Origin: Saccoglossus kowalevskii
Taxonomy: Eukaryota; Hemichordata; Enteropneusta; Harrimaniidae
Assembly: GCF_000003605.2 (NCBI RefSeq)
Contig: NW_003143819.1
Span: forward strand, 58,435 to 70,634
DNA: 12,200 nt
Direction of reading: 5' to 3'
Shown: piece by piece, positions 1-8,727 of the stretch
How positions within the stretch are numbered: the stretch's first letter is position 1
Layout of the letters: each line of letters opens with the position of its first letter
Made by a program: the position numbers and the translations under genes
The notes under the pieces: generated by a model
Database searches by the model: none
The model's input: the letters and a program-made list of their open reading frames with translations, nothing else
What the model was told of the DNA's origin: nothing

Positions 1-165
1 CTATACTTCTACCAATCCTTCCATGGGAAACATTGGGAAAGACATACTTCTTGTTGGTATTTGTATCTTACCTATACTTCTACCAATCCTTCCATGGGAA
101 ACATTGGGAAAGACATACTTCTTGTTGGCATTTATATCTTACCTATACTTCTACCAATCCTTCCA
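1..165. repeat. 71 bp tandem repeat, 2.3 copies visible
   Basis: The unit starts ctatacttctaccaatcc at 1, 72 and 143, a constant period of 71. Copies 1 and 2 differ at only a few bases (for example ttggtatttg against ttggcattta). The third copy breaks off after ttcca at 165. The array probably continues to the left of the window. The open frame running through it is a product of the repeat, not a gene. Confidence 0.92.
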
Positions 166-518
166 CAAGATTCAAAGTGATAGACATAGTTCTTAATGGT
201 GTCTTTAAGTTTTTATTAGAATAAAAATTATTACACTATTTCATTTTGAACATGATTGAATTTGTTACGAGATACACAAGTAGACTACACAAAACTCATT
301 TGACAAAAAAATACATTTTTGTTTTCATTCATTTTCAATAAATAAAGTGTTATTTCAGATTCTTTTTTATGGCAAAGTGAAATTCAATTCAGTAACATGT
401 TTGGATTTTGTTTTTCCAATCCAGCCTGATAAAAAATATTTACAAATCAGTACTGCAAAGTTGAGAAAAATACAGCTCTTGTCAGCAAGATGATGCAAGT
501 TGAAAAGAGAAATTTTTT
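166..518. other. AT-rich spacer with no gene seen
   Basis: Lies beyond the PRMT9 3' end. There are A/T runs (a long T run at about 513-531) and a plus-strand AATAAATAAAG at 337-347, but no open frame with coding character. It may be intergenic, or distal 3' UTR if a farther poly(A) site is used. Confidence 0.6.
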
Positions 519-636
519 TTTATTTTTTTTTAATTCTCATTAAGAAATCAACAAGAATAATTTTACACTTAATCAGGTGATTTTAATAATTTAATCAGGT
601 GATCTATCCTTCTAACAACTCTGCTCGTCAGCTTAT
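519..636 (-). other. PRMT9: PRMT9 3' UTR with candidate polyadenylation signal
   Basis: Downstream of the stop on the minus strand, AATAAA occurs at 524-519, 113 nt past the TAA. ATTAAA variants lie closer, at 595-590 and 587-582. The cleavage site is not determined, because the whole area is A/T-rich and chance matches are likely. The interval also holds a 13 bp direct repeat, TTAATCAGGTGAT, at 569-581 and 591-603. Confidence 0.4.
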
Positions 637-1035
637 TTATACCGTAGAATTAGATTCTTCTGAAATTTGACCATGATTAAGCTCAATATCAAGACAGCTG
701 TTCTGTAATTTTCCTTTAATACAGACTATCTCATCCTTCACAACACTCATGCTGTCATTAATAATGATGGCCGCTTGCCTCCAGTGTGGCTCTTCATCTA
801 ACGTTGATATTGAGTATTTCTTGTCCAAATGGATTTCAAACCAGTACGGTATTGCTGTGACATTGCCGCTTTCACAAACTGGTATATGTAAAGATGAGTA
901 ATTTTCCAAGAAAGGTGGAAGGGTGTCAGATTCCGGATTGATTGGGGCATCAAAGTCCAACTCAAACAGCTTGAATGGTTCAGTCAGTCTTCTGTGCGGT
1001 AGAGTTGACAAGTCAATCTCCTGGTGGGTGGACGT
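637..1035 (-). CDS. PRMT9: PRMT9 coding exon 10 (C-terminal barrel and stop)
   Basis: The acceptor is tttctgctgttccag|ACGTCC. Residues 727-858, ending in TAA at 637-639. [30 protein letters not shown] (about 784-799) and [11 protein letters not shown] (about 808-817) repeat the barrel and THW-loop layout of the first half. The tail is short, polar and ends SNSTV. It is slightly longer than the human tail. Confidence 0.94.
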   Translation of the reverse strand, partial: TSTHQEIDLSTLPHRRLTEPFKLFELDFDAPINPESDTLPPFLENYSSLHIPVCESGNVTAIPYWFEIHLDKKYSISTLDEEPHWRQAAIIINDSMSVVKDEIVCIKGKLQNSCLDIELNHGQISEESNSTV

Positions 1036-4000
1036 CTGGAACAGCAGAAACAAAAAGAGTTACAGTAACAAATAATTATCAAAATCAGCCAATCACAAGT
1101 CATTTGTAAATATATGTATAGTTCATATTCAAGATTAAAAGAACAAAATAGGTGATTTTCCGTACAATTGCGAGATCTCGCGAGATGCATGAAAGACGCG
1201 CGTCGAACGTCTGCCGCAAAAATCAAACGATTTGATTTTGAACTAGAATTTCTTTATTTCGTAGCTCACACCGATCGGCCGATCTTCGACAGAGGAATAT
1301 TGCTTCCAAATACCCTTACTTAATCGAAATTGCCTATCATCAAATGTGGACAGCACATTATTAAGCATGGAAATGTCCCCGAAATACTTTCGCGTTTGTC
1401 GAATCCCACGCAATGTTTGACGCGACTACGACGCTATGACCTTTGTTTGTCCTGTTTTTACGTTCGATTTCACGCATAACGTGTGATTCTCGCAGTGAAC
1501 GGAAAATGGTCTATTATTAGACTATTCATGTGACATGAAGAAAACATGAAGAAAAATAGCAATGCAAACAATTACAAAAAAGTTGCAGCGAATGTCAAAT
1601 GATAACAAGTCACAGTGTAACTCTGACCTGGAATATATTCATAAATGGTGCAATATGCAATCCTAATGTTCTATCGTTGTCAATAACACCACTCTCTTGT
1701 TGTAATGTACATGACTCAATACACACTGCATATATTGTCAAGCCATATGGACAAACACAGCCACCTGGTTTTAAGATAGTAGATCTGGAAAATACAAAAT
1801 TAGACATCAGTGAATTAAATGATTCCAAGAGTTCAGAGATGAAGTCTCATCATTCATAACATTTCTTAGAGTAGAATTGATTGGAAAACTAAACCTGATA
1901 GAAATCTGTTATCATGAATACAGCTGCTGAAGTGATAACATTATCTTGGCTGAGTGACGCATTATACGATACATGTGACTGGGAGAAACAGCCATTACAA
2001 ATTGACACTGATGACACAGGAAATGAATAATTAAAAATAAAAGAAGAGAAAAAAAACAATAGTTGCAGCTATTGTCTCATTCATAAAAACATAATCTTCA
2101 TTTGACAATATTCAAAATAATCCTGTTCCTAATGTAACCTCTGTTACAGATACAGTTACAGTTCATTGCAAAATGAAAGCACATCAGGTCAAAGATTTTT
2201 ATGTTGTGGGAGATGAGGTTATACTAGGACAAGCACTAAAAGTAGTGAAAGTACAAGTTTATAGCAAGTAGTCCTGCATCAACTTTATCATTATAGTGTC
2301 TATGCAAACACTAAAGTTTGATAATACAGAATTAGACATCTAGACTTTTACAAAGAATTTAATAATATATCTAATGGCCATACCCAAAAAATGTATCACG
2401 AAAACTAAAAAGACTATCAAACATCACCATAAGTGCTATGAATTAGCTTGGCTACAATAATTTGTTTACATTCCAACAGCCAGTAATAAAATTGCTGATC
2501 ATATCAAAACTCACTCACACAAGAAATTGTATGGATTGATTGAGTTCTCATATAAGTTGGACATGCTATCTCTGAAGGCCAATCAAAGACTGGCTCATAC
2601 TTACTTGGCAAATGCAATATCCTCCAATACCCTTTGTTTGAGTATACCAGTGACATCGATGACATCTGTAACCAAGACATCCACCATTTCATCATCTTCT
2701 CCTTCACCATATACCAAGACTACCTCAGCTATACCATTACACTTTGCAATATGTTGCAAGGCTTGCTGGGATTTCTGTGACTGGTTTGTGGTAATTACTT
2801 TGGTGGCCCCTGCTTTTGCAGCATGTACACCGGCCAATGATAGTCCTGATGTCATATCCATGATTACAACATCGGAACAAGCTTCAGCTGTTTCATTTGT
2901 TGCCTCCTCATTTTGTGCCACACCCTTTTGAGTCTGCTTTCTCCGATTCACGACTTCATTTCTGACAACCTGGCACCACAGGTCCTGAAACTTAACGTGA
3001 TTTATTGCTGCGATTTCCTCTGACGTCACGCTGAAAACTTTGACAGAATGATCCGCTTCTGGCTGGGAATCGCTTTTATCTGTCCTAACAGAATCACCAG
3101 AAGCAGACACAAGTTTGGTATCAGGCAATTTACTTGTAGAAGATTTGTTGCAATGTTTGCCTTCTATCTTATGACCACTCTTATCCAAACTTGTCGGAGA
3201 TCCAACTGTAGTGTGACATGACTGACTAGATTCTATTCTAACTATTTTAAAGTTTAGAGTATTATTAATGCAGGCACCTTGAATCGTGATACAGTCACCC
3301 TTAGAAATATACCCAACGCCTGTAAATAGAAATATGGTGATACTATAGTTAGCTTTCCTAGGAATGACTTGTTTGTGAAGAGGAATGTTTATAAACATTA
3401 TAATCCTAGTCCCCTTATTTTATTTGGCTAGATAATTAATTATGGAGTTTAGTACATCCATTATCAATTTCTAAAACATATAATAACTTTTCCTTAGTGA
3501 CATACTCAAGTTGAAAATGGATCAATATCAAATCAAGTCAAGTCAAGTGGGTTGTTACATAGAAAATGGTGATAAAGTGGTGGTGCGATACCACAGCTTC
3601 TCCATGTTACAATGTCATTATCATACGTAGTTGCACCGATTTGTAGTTTTAATGATAAATTATTTTGAACCCCCTCCCCATAGAAACTTTGTCCATACTA
3701 AATTACCTGGTTTACAGTGACTGGGATGCACAGGAAATACTGCTTGCTCCCAACATGAGTCACCATCTGGGGACGTACTAATACTCGTATCTTTATCAAG
3801 GTGTAGATGAAACCAACAAACAATAGCATCAACACGTCCCGTGGCTATGGCTGGTACAGCATACTCCCTCACTGGGCCACCAGGTTCACATGATTGTACA
3901 AGCTAAAGACAAATTGAATTTCAGCAAAGCAAGTTTATGGTCAGGGTCTAAACCTACATTTATAACTCTTTACACATGAATCAATATTCTACGTAGTCAT

Positions 4001-7000
4001 GCAAACTATTTTTGATGAATGGCAAAAACTAATGATAACTGTATCCAGTAGTGGACTAACAAAATATTGGGTAGGCAGATGGAGTTGATATTTTATTTTA
4101 TTTATTTTTTTTAAATTTTATCACAATCATGCATTTAAATACAGATTTAAGATAAAGAAAGAACGACCACCATGTTAGTCATTATAGTAGAATTCCTAAC
4201 AGTGATGTTCCAGTCATCCACTACATCTAAGGAAGTAAATGAACAAAATCAATTTCTGTGTATAGGAACATGGCTAATTTGCATACAAATTAAATAAATA
4301 TAGACTAATTTGCGTAGAATAAAAATTTGCGTTTCACCAAAAATGAGGGTTGTTAGGGTTATCAGTAAAGAAATTATGTTTTTTGATATGCAATTACTGA
4401 CACTGGCAATGGTCCTGACAATTACCATGACACTGTGGTATAATAAAATGTATTTATTTTTTTAACTTTTAAATCAATGCCTATTTTCTCTCTGGACCTT
4501 TTTATATATGCACTATCCCATAATCAACCTGGCCTGCTTGAACAAAATCTTCTGCAGATTCAAATCAAGCTATCTCTCGCCCATAGGTAGCACACAATAG
4601 CGAATAAATCACAGCTTGCCTACCTGCAAGAGTACCTGAACAAACTGAACATTCATTGGGAATTACCTGTGGGTTATTAAAATCAAAGTTGATTGTCTGA
4701 AATTCACCAGTTATTGGAGTATATCCACCGTGTACTCGCTGCAGTATCTCACTTGAGTATGGTTCTACTGATATGGTTGCATCGCCGTCATTACACTGTC
4801 CCATCATGCAAGGGCTGATGATGTCACAGCATGTCAAGTCAATGTCATCAACGGCATCAACTATGACCCTGTAAAATGTGGGTAAATCAGAAAATGCAGT
4901 AGATAGTGTGAAAGACATGGTCATCTTTGGGATGTTTTAATCCAAATTGTCATTGAGGCTACCGGGGGTAGGTGACGATTTTGAATACAAATCTTAAAAT
5001 AGAAACCAAGGCACATGATCTTCTATGTATGTATCAGGTTTGTGCAAAATCAACCATACAAACCTGAGATCCAATAGAGAAATGGTAAATTGTAAACTAT
5101 TCAAAAAACACATTTTTGATTAATTTAAAAAAATTACCCAACCCCTCTTGCTGAATTTTGAGGATTTCTGAATAATTTTTGTAATTGTAGCTACCTTAAT
5201 ATATCACTGTAAATTTCATACAACACGTTTAAATTTAAAAATCGTCTATATTTTGTTTACAGTAATATTACCGATGTTGCTTTCGTAACTCTTGACATTC
5301 AATGACTTGTGCAAAGACTGTAGCTCCAGCGGGGATCACTTGAGGTTTTAACTGTAATAAAACAAAATTACTATAAAAGTACTATAAAATACTTAAAGGA
5401 GTGATTCAAGGAATAAAATCCAGTAAATATCCCCTTTTTCCTATATTTTACATTTAAGTCACCAAAAATTAGTGAAAATAAATTCCATATATAACAGCAA
5501 AAATGAATTCCAGCTAAAATAAAGTATTTTACAGTATGACAATTTCCATTTTGTGATTAATGTAGAGTGATCATGTAGCTTGAGTTCAAATTTCATGGAA
5601 ACAATGCATCTTACACGCATTGATTACATAGCTATGGGACCCATATCGAACACAACATGGTGAGACAATCACCTTTCTTTTGAGGTTTTCAATTTGCAAT
5701 AAATTCATTATTTTTAAAAATTTCACATTGTGTATTTGATATGCCAGAATGGGAAAACATATTCAATAAATCTTGGTCATCATTACCTTATTTCCTGTGT
5801 TGTCTTCTATCAACAAACGCTTCCATGCATGACTCAATGTCTGAATAATATTCTCTCCCAACAATCCAGAATCTACAGTCTCCGTGACAACCAAGGATAC
5901 CCTGAACACAAAACATTCAATATTACATTACATTCTATTAGAGCACCTAAACATATGAGAAATGATGAATTTTTGGTTTTCAATTATTCAAAAAGAATGG
6001 GTGCTACTTCTATTAGGGATGTGGATTCTAATACAGATTTTACAGTACATAGCTTCTTTACAGTAGAATTTAACACATCTGAATATTGCTATTTTAAAAA
6101 AGCTATACATTGTATCTTTCTATTATTATATTTTTTCCATCTTAAACAGGTTTTGAACTTGAAAAATAAGTGAGAAATTGTTCATCAATAATGAATATGC
6201 CAAGATGTGTGACCTTTGGAAGTCATATAAAATGCCAGGATGTGTGACCTTTGGAGGTCATATAAAATGCCAGTATTTGTGACCTTTGGAGGTCATATAA
6301 AATGCCAGGATATGTGACCTTTGGAGGTCATATAAAATGCCAGGATATGTGACCTTTGGAGGTCATATAAAATGCCAGGATGTGTGACCTTTGGAGGTCA
6401 TATAAAATGCCAGGATGTGTGACCTTTGGAGGTCATACCAAATTCATATTTAGCGGCAGCTACATACAAGTAAATCTCGAGTTTATTGTAGATGAAATCA
6501 AGTCTGGATTTGATAATTTTAGATTTAAATAAAACCCATGATGTGACAAAGCTGAAAACAGAAAGTACACACATGGAGTTACTAACATCATACCTTTGTG
6601 GAATATCCTTAGGTATGACAATATCTTTCGATGACGTATGTAATAGTGTCACTTTATCTGACATGCGGTTGGTAGTTAACACATCCTTTGCCATTTCATA
6701 TGTCGTCTTTGACATTTCACAGGCATATACATGTTTAGCACCAGACTGTATTGCCAGCATACTGGGAAAGAAACACATTATTACCACAATAAAAATAGGG
6801 ACGTATTTTATATTTTTTTAAATATATATGCACATAATATTATTCACCAGGTTTTAATATTGCCTGGAATGGTAAATCAGCAAAATTTTAACCCAGTGAA
6901 AATTAGCCATTTTACAGTAAATATTTTGAAAATAATTGTACCTGTTAATCACTATAGACTAAGATTTATAAGACATGTACAGATAACAAAGTACAGTGAT

Positions 7001-8502
7001 ATGCAACGAAAATCTCACAGGAAGCTTGTTTTTTGTGATTATTGAAAGAGATCACATTTTGTGTGTGTCAATTGAATGTACGGTATTTCTAACCAACACA
7101 TGACGGAATGCAGTGGGAAAAAAAAGGTTAGAAACACAAATGAGCAGGAATATGCAGCTGTATTCAAATATCACTGACAATGAACATTAATAATCAGTTC
7201 TTTTACAGATTCACAAATATCAACTTTTGGAAATGTATGTTTGTCTCGCAATCTTCTCCAAGTCACACAAGATCATCATTGCATATCACACACATACATA
7301 TCCACCCCCGAAAAAAAGATCAACATCTTTCCTTGTTGGCGAATGCTTCAAACTCAAAATACATCATTGAATAGTGACATCAATGTGAACAACCAACCTC
7401 AATATTCCGGTGCCTGCACCAATATCCAGCACTGTGTCATGGCCATCTTGTATTGCCTTTCTGATTGCACTTTGAAAAGCATGATTTCTAACTTTGTCAT
7501 TCAGCATTCTAAAATGCCATCTTTCTATCAGTGCCGAGAGTACATTCTGTAGATTGTCCTTTGCATCCAGGAAACCTGGATTGATTCGTAAAGCTTTCCT
7601 GAAACAAGATGCAGCTTCGTCTTTGAATCCAAGCCTGAAAGTCAATTGTGAGTGAAATATTACAAATATGGTACAAATATCAGGTAAATTCACCCAAAGG
7701 TTATGCCATCATTGAGGTATGAACCCTCTCTATGACTAGAAATAAGACTTACATGTTTGAGAAGATAAGTTTGATTCCATGTTCACAGTATAAACTGTGA
7801 CCATTATGGTGAGCGGGAACAGAGACGAAATTTATATCAAAATAGTGAATGAAACCAGGTTTGTTATGATTTCATTTGTAAGTATGACTGGAAATTTACA
7901 GGTTGTTTTTCATGTGAAGTTGTATTATAAATATTTCGCAAATTTCCATAAAGCAAATTCATACTTCAATGAAACACATTGTATACCATTGTATAAATGT
8001 AAATGCTTTTAACAGAGGAATTGATATAAACTATTAATTATTTTAATGTATTTTTCCCAACAAAAGTTTTGTTCAATATTAAAATAATTCATTTAAATTA
8101 TTATTAATGGTCTTTCGCATATTGATATCACCCCCCTCCTCATTATCTGTGAGCCAACACAATGCTACAAATGACTAACACGATCCTATCCTACCTGAAT
8201 AGTGATGATCCCATATCATTGAATATCATCTCGTTATCCGGCAATACTTCACTGGCTTGCTCGTAACATCTAAACAAGTCTGAAACCCTGCTCAAACTCT
8301 CTAGTGTATCAGTCCAATGCTGCAATGTAACGATGAAATTATGTTCCACGTCTGTTTTCCACTCTGGAGCTAGTTTTAAAACTAACAGGAAATTGGCGAA
8401 CGCTTTCCCAAAGTCTTCATTCTTATAATGTTTGTCTGCAACATTTAACGATTTTAAAGCCAGTGCATATTTAGCGGCTTCTTGATTCTGGCGACGGTCC
8501 AT
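637..8502 (-). CDS. PRMT9: PRMT9 homologue, protein arginine N-methyltransferase 9 (complete gene, 10 coding exons)
   Basis: Joined exons are 8195-8502, 7398-7634, 6594-6761, 5787-5901, 5272-5351, 4667-4868, 3707-3902, 2605-3319, 1628-1784 and 637-1035. They total 858 codons plus TAA, all introns are GT-AG, and phase is kept at every junction. TPR-like helices occupy about residues 18-125. The catalytic half has SAM motif [10 protein letters not shown] (171-179), the post-I acidic residue E197 in YACEMS, and the double-E loop [13 protein letters not shown] (242-254; E245, E254). The usual THW loop reads SCW (419-421), as in PRMT9. A second, degenerate methyltransferase half follows from about 540, with MDMTSG in place of motif I and HWRQ at 810-813. 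Known for the family: PRMT9 is a type II enzyme making symmetric dimethylarginine, notably on the splicing factor SF3B2. The TPR plus tandem-methyltransferase layout separates it from PRMT7. The start codon has A at -3 and G at +4. Confidence 0.95.
1036..1627 (-). other. PRMT9 intron 9, holding a CpG-rich patch
   Basis: A GT-AG intron between exons 9 and 10. Positions 1155-1500 are unusually rich in CG for this window, with a palindrome cluster at 1170-1186 and GATCGGCCGATC at 1273-1284. Short open frames exist on both strands, but none has recognisable homology. See the regulatory entry. Confidence 0.8.
1155..1500. promoter_or_regulatory. CpG-rich intronic patch with TCTCGCGAGA palindrome
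   Basis: CG dinucleotides cluster here while surrounding introns have few. Positions 1170-1186 contain two overlapping palindromes, GCGAGATCTCGC and ATCTCGCGAGAT, the second including TCTCGCGAGA (1176-1185). Known: TCTCGCGAGA is a core-promoter element in animals, bound in vertebrates by BANP and linked to ZBTB33. A TGACCTTTG half-site lies at about 1438-1446. Inference: an alternative promoter or enhancer. No transcript start can be shown. Confidence 0.35.
1628..1784 (-). CDS. PRMT9: PRMT9 coding exon 9
   Basis: The acceptor is tttgtattttccag|ATCTAC and the donor is ATATTCCAG|gtcaga. Residues 674-726. [23 protein letters not shown] and [16 protein letters not shown] match the second-half segment of PRMT9 (R-T-L-G-L-x-I-A-P-F). 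Phase 2 in, phase 0 out. Confidence 0.93.
1785..2604 (-). other. PRMT9 intron 8, with plus-strand open fragments of unknown origin
   Basis: An 820 bp GT-AG intron. The plus strand has two short open stretches with fairly protein-like composition: 1914-2030 (38 codons from ATG, beginning [15 protein letters not shown], stop TAA) and 2095-2271 (58 codons, including [15 protein letters not shown], stop TAG). They lie in different frames. I recognise no family. They could be decayed mobile-element coding sequence or chance. Confidence 0.3.
2605..3319 (-). CDS. PRMT9: PRMT9 coding exon 8 (long exon: barrel end, linker, start of second methyltransferase half)
   Basis: The acceptor is ctatttacag|GCGTTG and the donor is TTGCCAA|gtaagt. 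At 715 nt it is by far the longest exon, residues 436-674. After the first barrel comes a Ser/Thr/Lys/Asp-rich, probably disordered linker (about 465-530). The second half begins with [19 protein letters not shown]. Its motif I is degenerate ([14 protein letters not shown], about 586-599), and the double-E equivalent is [14 protein letters not shown], with no paired glutamates. This agrees with the C-terminal half of PRMT9 being non-catalytic (family knowledge). Confidence 0.92.
3320..3706 (-). other. PRMT9 intron 7
   Basis: A 387 bp GT-AG intron. It holds a short pentamer run (tcaag repeated) near 3532-3546 and otherwise AT-rich sequence. No gene or element is seen. Confidence 0.75.
3707..3902 (-). 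CDS. PRMT9: PRMT9 coding exon 7 (THW-equivalent loop)
   Basis: The acceptor is aatttgtctttag|CTTGTA and the donor is AAACCAG|gtaatt. Residues 371-436. [17 protein letters not shown] is the barrel strand pair and [11 protein letters not shown] is the position of the PRMT THW loop. Cys replaces His before Trp, a PRMT9 family feature rather than damage. Confidence 0.93.
3903..4666 (-). other. PRMT9 intron 6
   Basis: A 764 bp GT-AG intron, AT-rich, with low-complexity T/A tracts at about 4089-4120 and 4450-4465. No coding sequence or clear repeat family is seen. Confidence 0.75.
4667..4868 (-). CDS. PRMT9: PRMT9 coding exon 6 (beta-barrel)
   Basis: The acceptor is cattttacag|GGTCAT and the donor is AACCCACAG|gtaatt. 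Residues 303-370. [17 protein letters not shown] and INFDFNNPQ match the barrel region of PRMT9. Two GT sites lie 31 and 43 nt further on (tcag|gtactc, gcag|gtaggc). Both would shift phase against exon 7, so the first donor is chosen. Confidence 0.9.
4869..5271 (-). other. PRMT9 intron 5
   Basis: A 403 bp GT-AG intron of AT-rich sequence in which I see no further feature. Confidence 0.75.
5272..5351 (-). CDS. PRMT9: PRMT9 coding exon 5
   Basis: The acceptor is ttattacag|TTAAAA and the donor is CAACATCG|gtaata. Residues 277-303. [19 protein letters not shown] matches the PRMT9 segment after the double-E loop (VIPA...E...LR), where the beta-barrel begins. At 80 nt it is the shortest exon, and its phases fit exons 4 and 6 exactly. 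Confidence 0.93.
5352..5786 (-). other. PRMT9 intron 4
   Basis: A 435 bp GT-AG intron, AT-rich, with no coding signal on either strand and no repeat that I can see. Confidence 0.75.
5787..5901 (-). CDS. PRMT9: PRMT9 coding exon 4 (double-E loop)
   Basis: The acceptor is gttttgtgttcag|GGTATC and the donor is GGAAATAAG|gtaatg. Residues 238-276. It has no internal Met, so a start-codon-based ORF search would miss it. It encodes [16 protein letters not shown], the substrate-arginine-binding double-E loop with both glutamates (E245, E254), then the helix LSHAWKRLL. Confidence 0.95.
5902..6593 (-). other. PRMT9 intron 3, carrying the 35 bp tandem array
   Basis: A 692 bp GT-AG intron. About one third of it is the array at 6194-6438, listed separately. 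The remainder is AT-rich and holds nothing recognised. Confidence 0.8.
6194..6438. repeat. 7 x 35 bp tandem array, each unit carrying an everted AGGTCA pair
   Basis: Seven units of exactly 35 bp, anchored by gacctttgg at 6211, 6246, 6281, 6316, 6351, 6386 and 6421. Six of the seven carry the identical 16-mer TGACCTTTGGAGGTCA. The first has AAGTCA in the right arm. Variation falls mainly in the few bases before it (gatgtg, tatttg, gatatg). The 16-mer is TGACCT, 4 bp, AGGTCA, an everted repeat (ER4) of the nuclear-receptor half-site. Its left arm also gives CCAAAGGTCA on the minus strand, an extended half-site. The array lies wholly inside intron 3. Confidence 0.95.
6594..6761 (-). CDS. PRMT9: PRMT9 coding exon 3 (post-I region)
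   Basis: The acceptor is tttctttcccag|TATGCTGG and the donor is CACAAAG|gtatga. Residues 182-238. [17 protein letters not shown] contains the acidic residue (E197) expected to bind the SAM ribose. The rest, through [11 protein letters not shown], leads to motif II. Phase 2 on both sides. Confidence 0.95.
6762..7397 (-). other. PRMT9 intron 2
   Basis: A 636 bp GT-AG intron. Plus-strand open frames across it have no recognisable content, and the sequence is AT-rich. No repeat or RNA gene is seen. Confidence 0.75.
7398..7634 (-). CDS. PRMT9: PRMT9 coding exon 2 (TPR end and SAM motif I)
   Basis: The acceptor is ttgactttcag|GCTTGG and the donor is TTGAG|gttggt. Residues 103-182. It completes the TPR with [11 protein letters not shown], then the PRMT9-type linker [10 protein letters not shown], and ends inside the S-adenosylmethionine site [12 protein letters not shown]. 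The last serine codon is split by the intron. The Gly-rich loop is intact, so SAM binding is expected. Confidence 0.95.
7635..8194 (-). other. PRMT9 intron 1
   Basis: A 560 bp GT-AG intron, strongly AT-rich around 8020-8110. Nothing else is recognised. Confidence 0.75.
8195..8502 (-). CDS. PRMT9: PRMT9 coding exon 1 (TPR region)
   Basis: Encodes residues 1-102 and two bases of Arg103. The donor reads TTCAG|gtagga. It carries the first TPR-like helix pair (about 18-48, with [14 protein letters not shown]) and the start of further repeats ([17 protein letters not shown], 75-91). The N-terminus is about 20 residues shorter than in human PRMT9. ATG at 8500-8502 is chosen because it is the only in-frame ATG before the homology begins and its context is good. 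TPRs in PRMT9 are thought to help bind substrate and partners (family knowledge). Confidence 0.93.
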
Positions 8503-8524
8503 TATAAGCAGAAGGTGATGTGTC

Positions 8525-8727
8525 CTTATAAATAAAACAAAATAACATAGTTAGTGTACATAGGCATCCTGTTGCCTAACAACATGGTCTGTCTCATCCC
8601 TATGGTCTCATCATCCTTGCTTATCAAAACACTGTTATCACTGTGATCAAAACGAAAGTATACTCGAAATTAATAATAATCAGAAAAATTAGGACAATTC
8701 TAGTTAGTCCATGCTCTCAACACTCAC
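8525..8727 (-). other. PRMT9: Probable 5' UTR intron of PRMT9
   Basis: On the minus strand a strong donor, TTGG|gtgagt, sits at 8727. A branch-like ctaac, a T-rich tract and ttatttataag|GACAC form an acceptor at 8525, just 22 nt before the start codon. This implies a non-coding first exon ending at 8728. The sites are visible, but their use is inferred. Confidence 0.5.

Noticed and set aside
1599-1859. Plus-strand open frame opposite PRMT9 exon 9
   Set aside because: It is the antisense shadow of a conserved exon whose minus-strand translation matches PRMT9 and splices in phase.
4624-4666. Alternative donors for PRMT9 exon 6 (tcag|gtactc and gcag|gtaggc)
   Set aside because: Both would extend the exon by 31 or 43 nt, changing phase to 1 while exon 7 needs phase 0. 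The donor at 4666 gives a continuous protein that fits the family.
5902-6173. Plus-strand open frame across PRMT9 exon 4 and intron 3
   Set aside because: It overlaps exon 4, which is clearly coding on the minus strand. The remainder is AT-rich intron with no homology.
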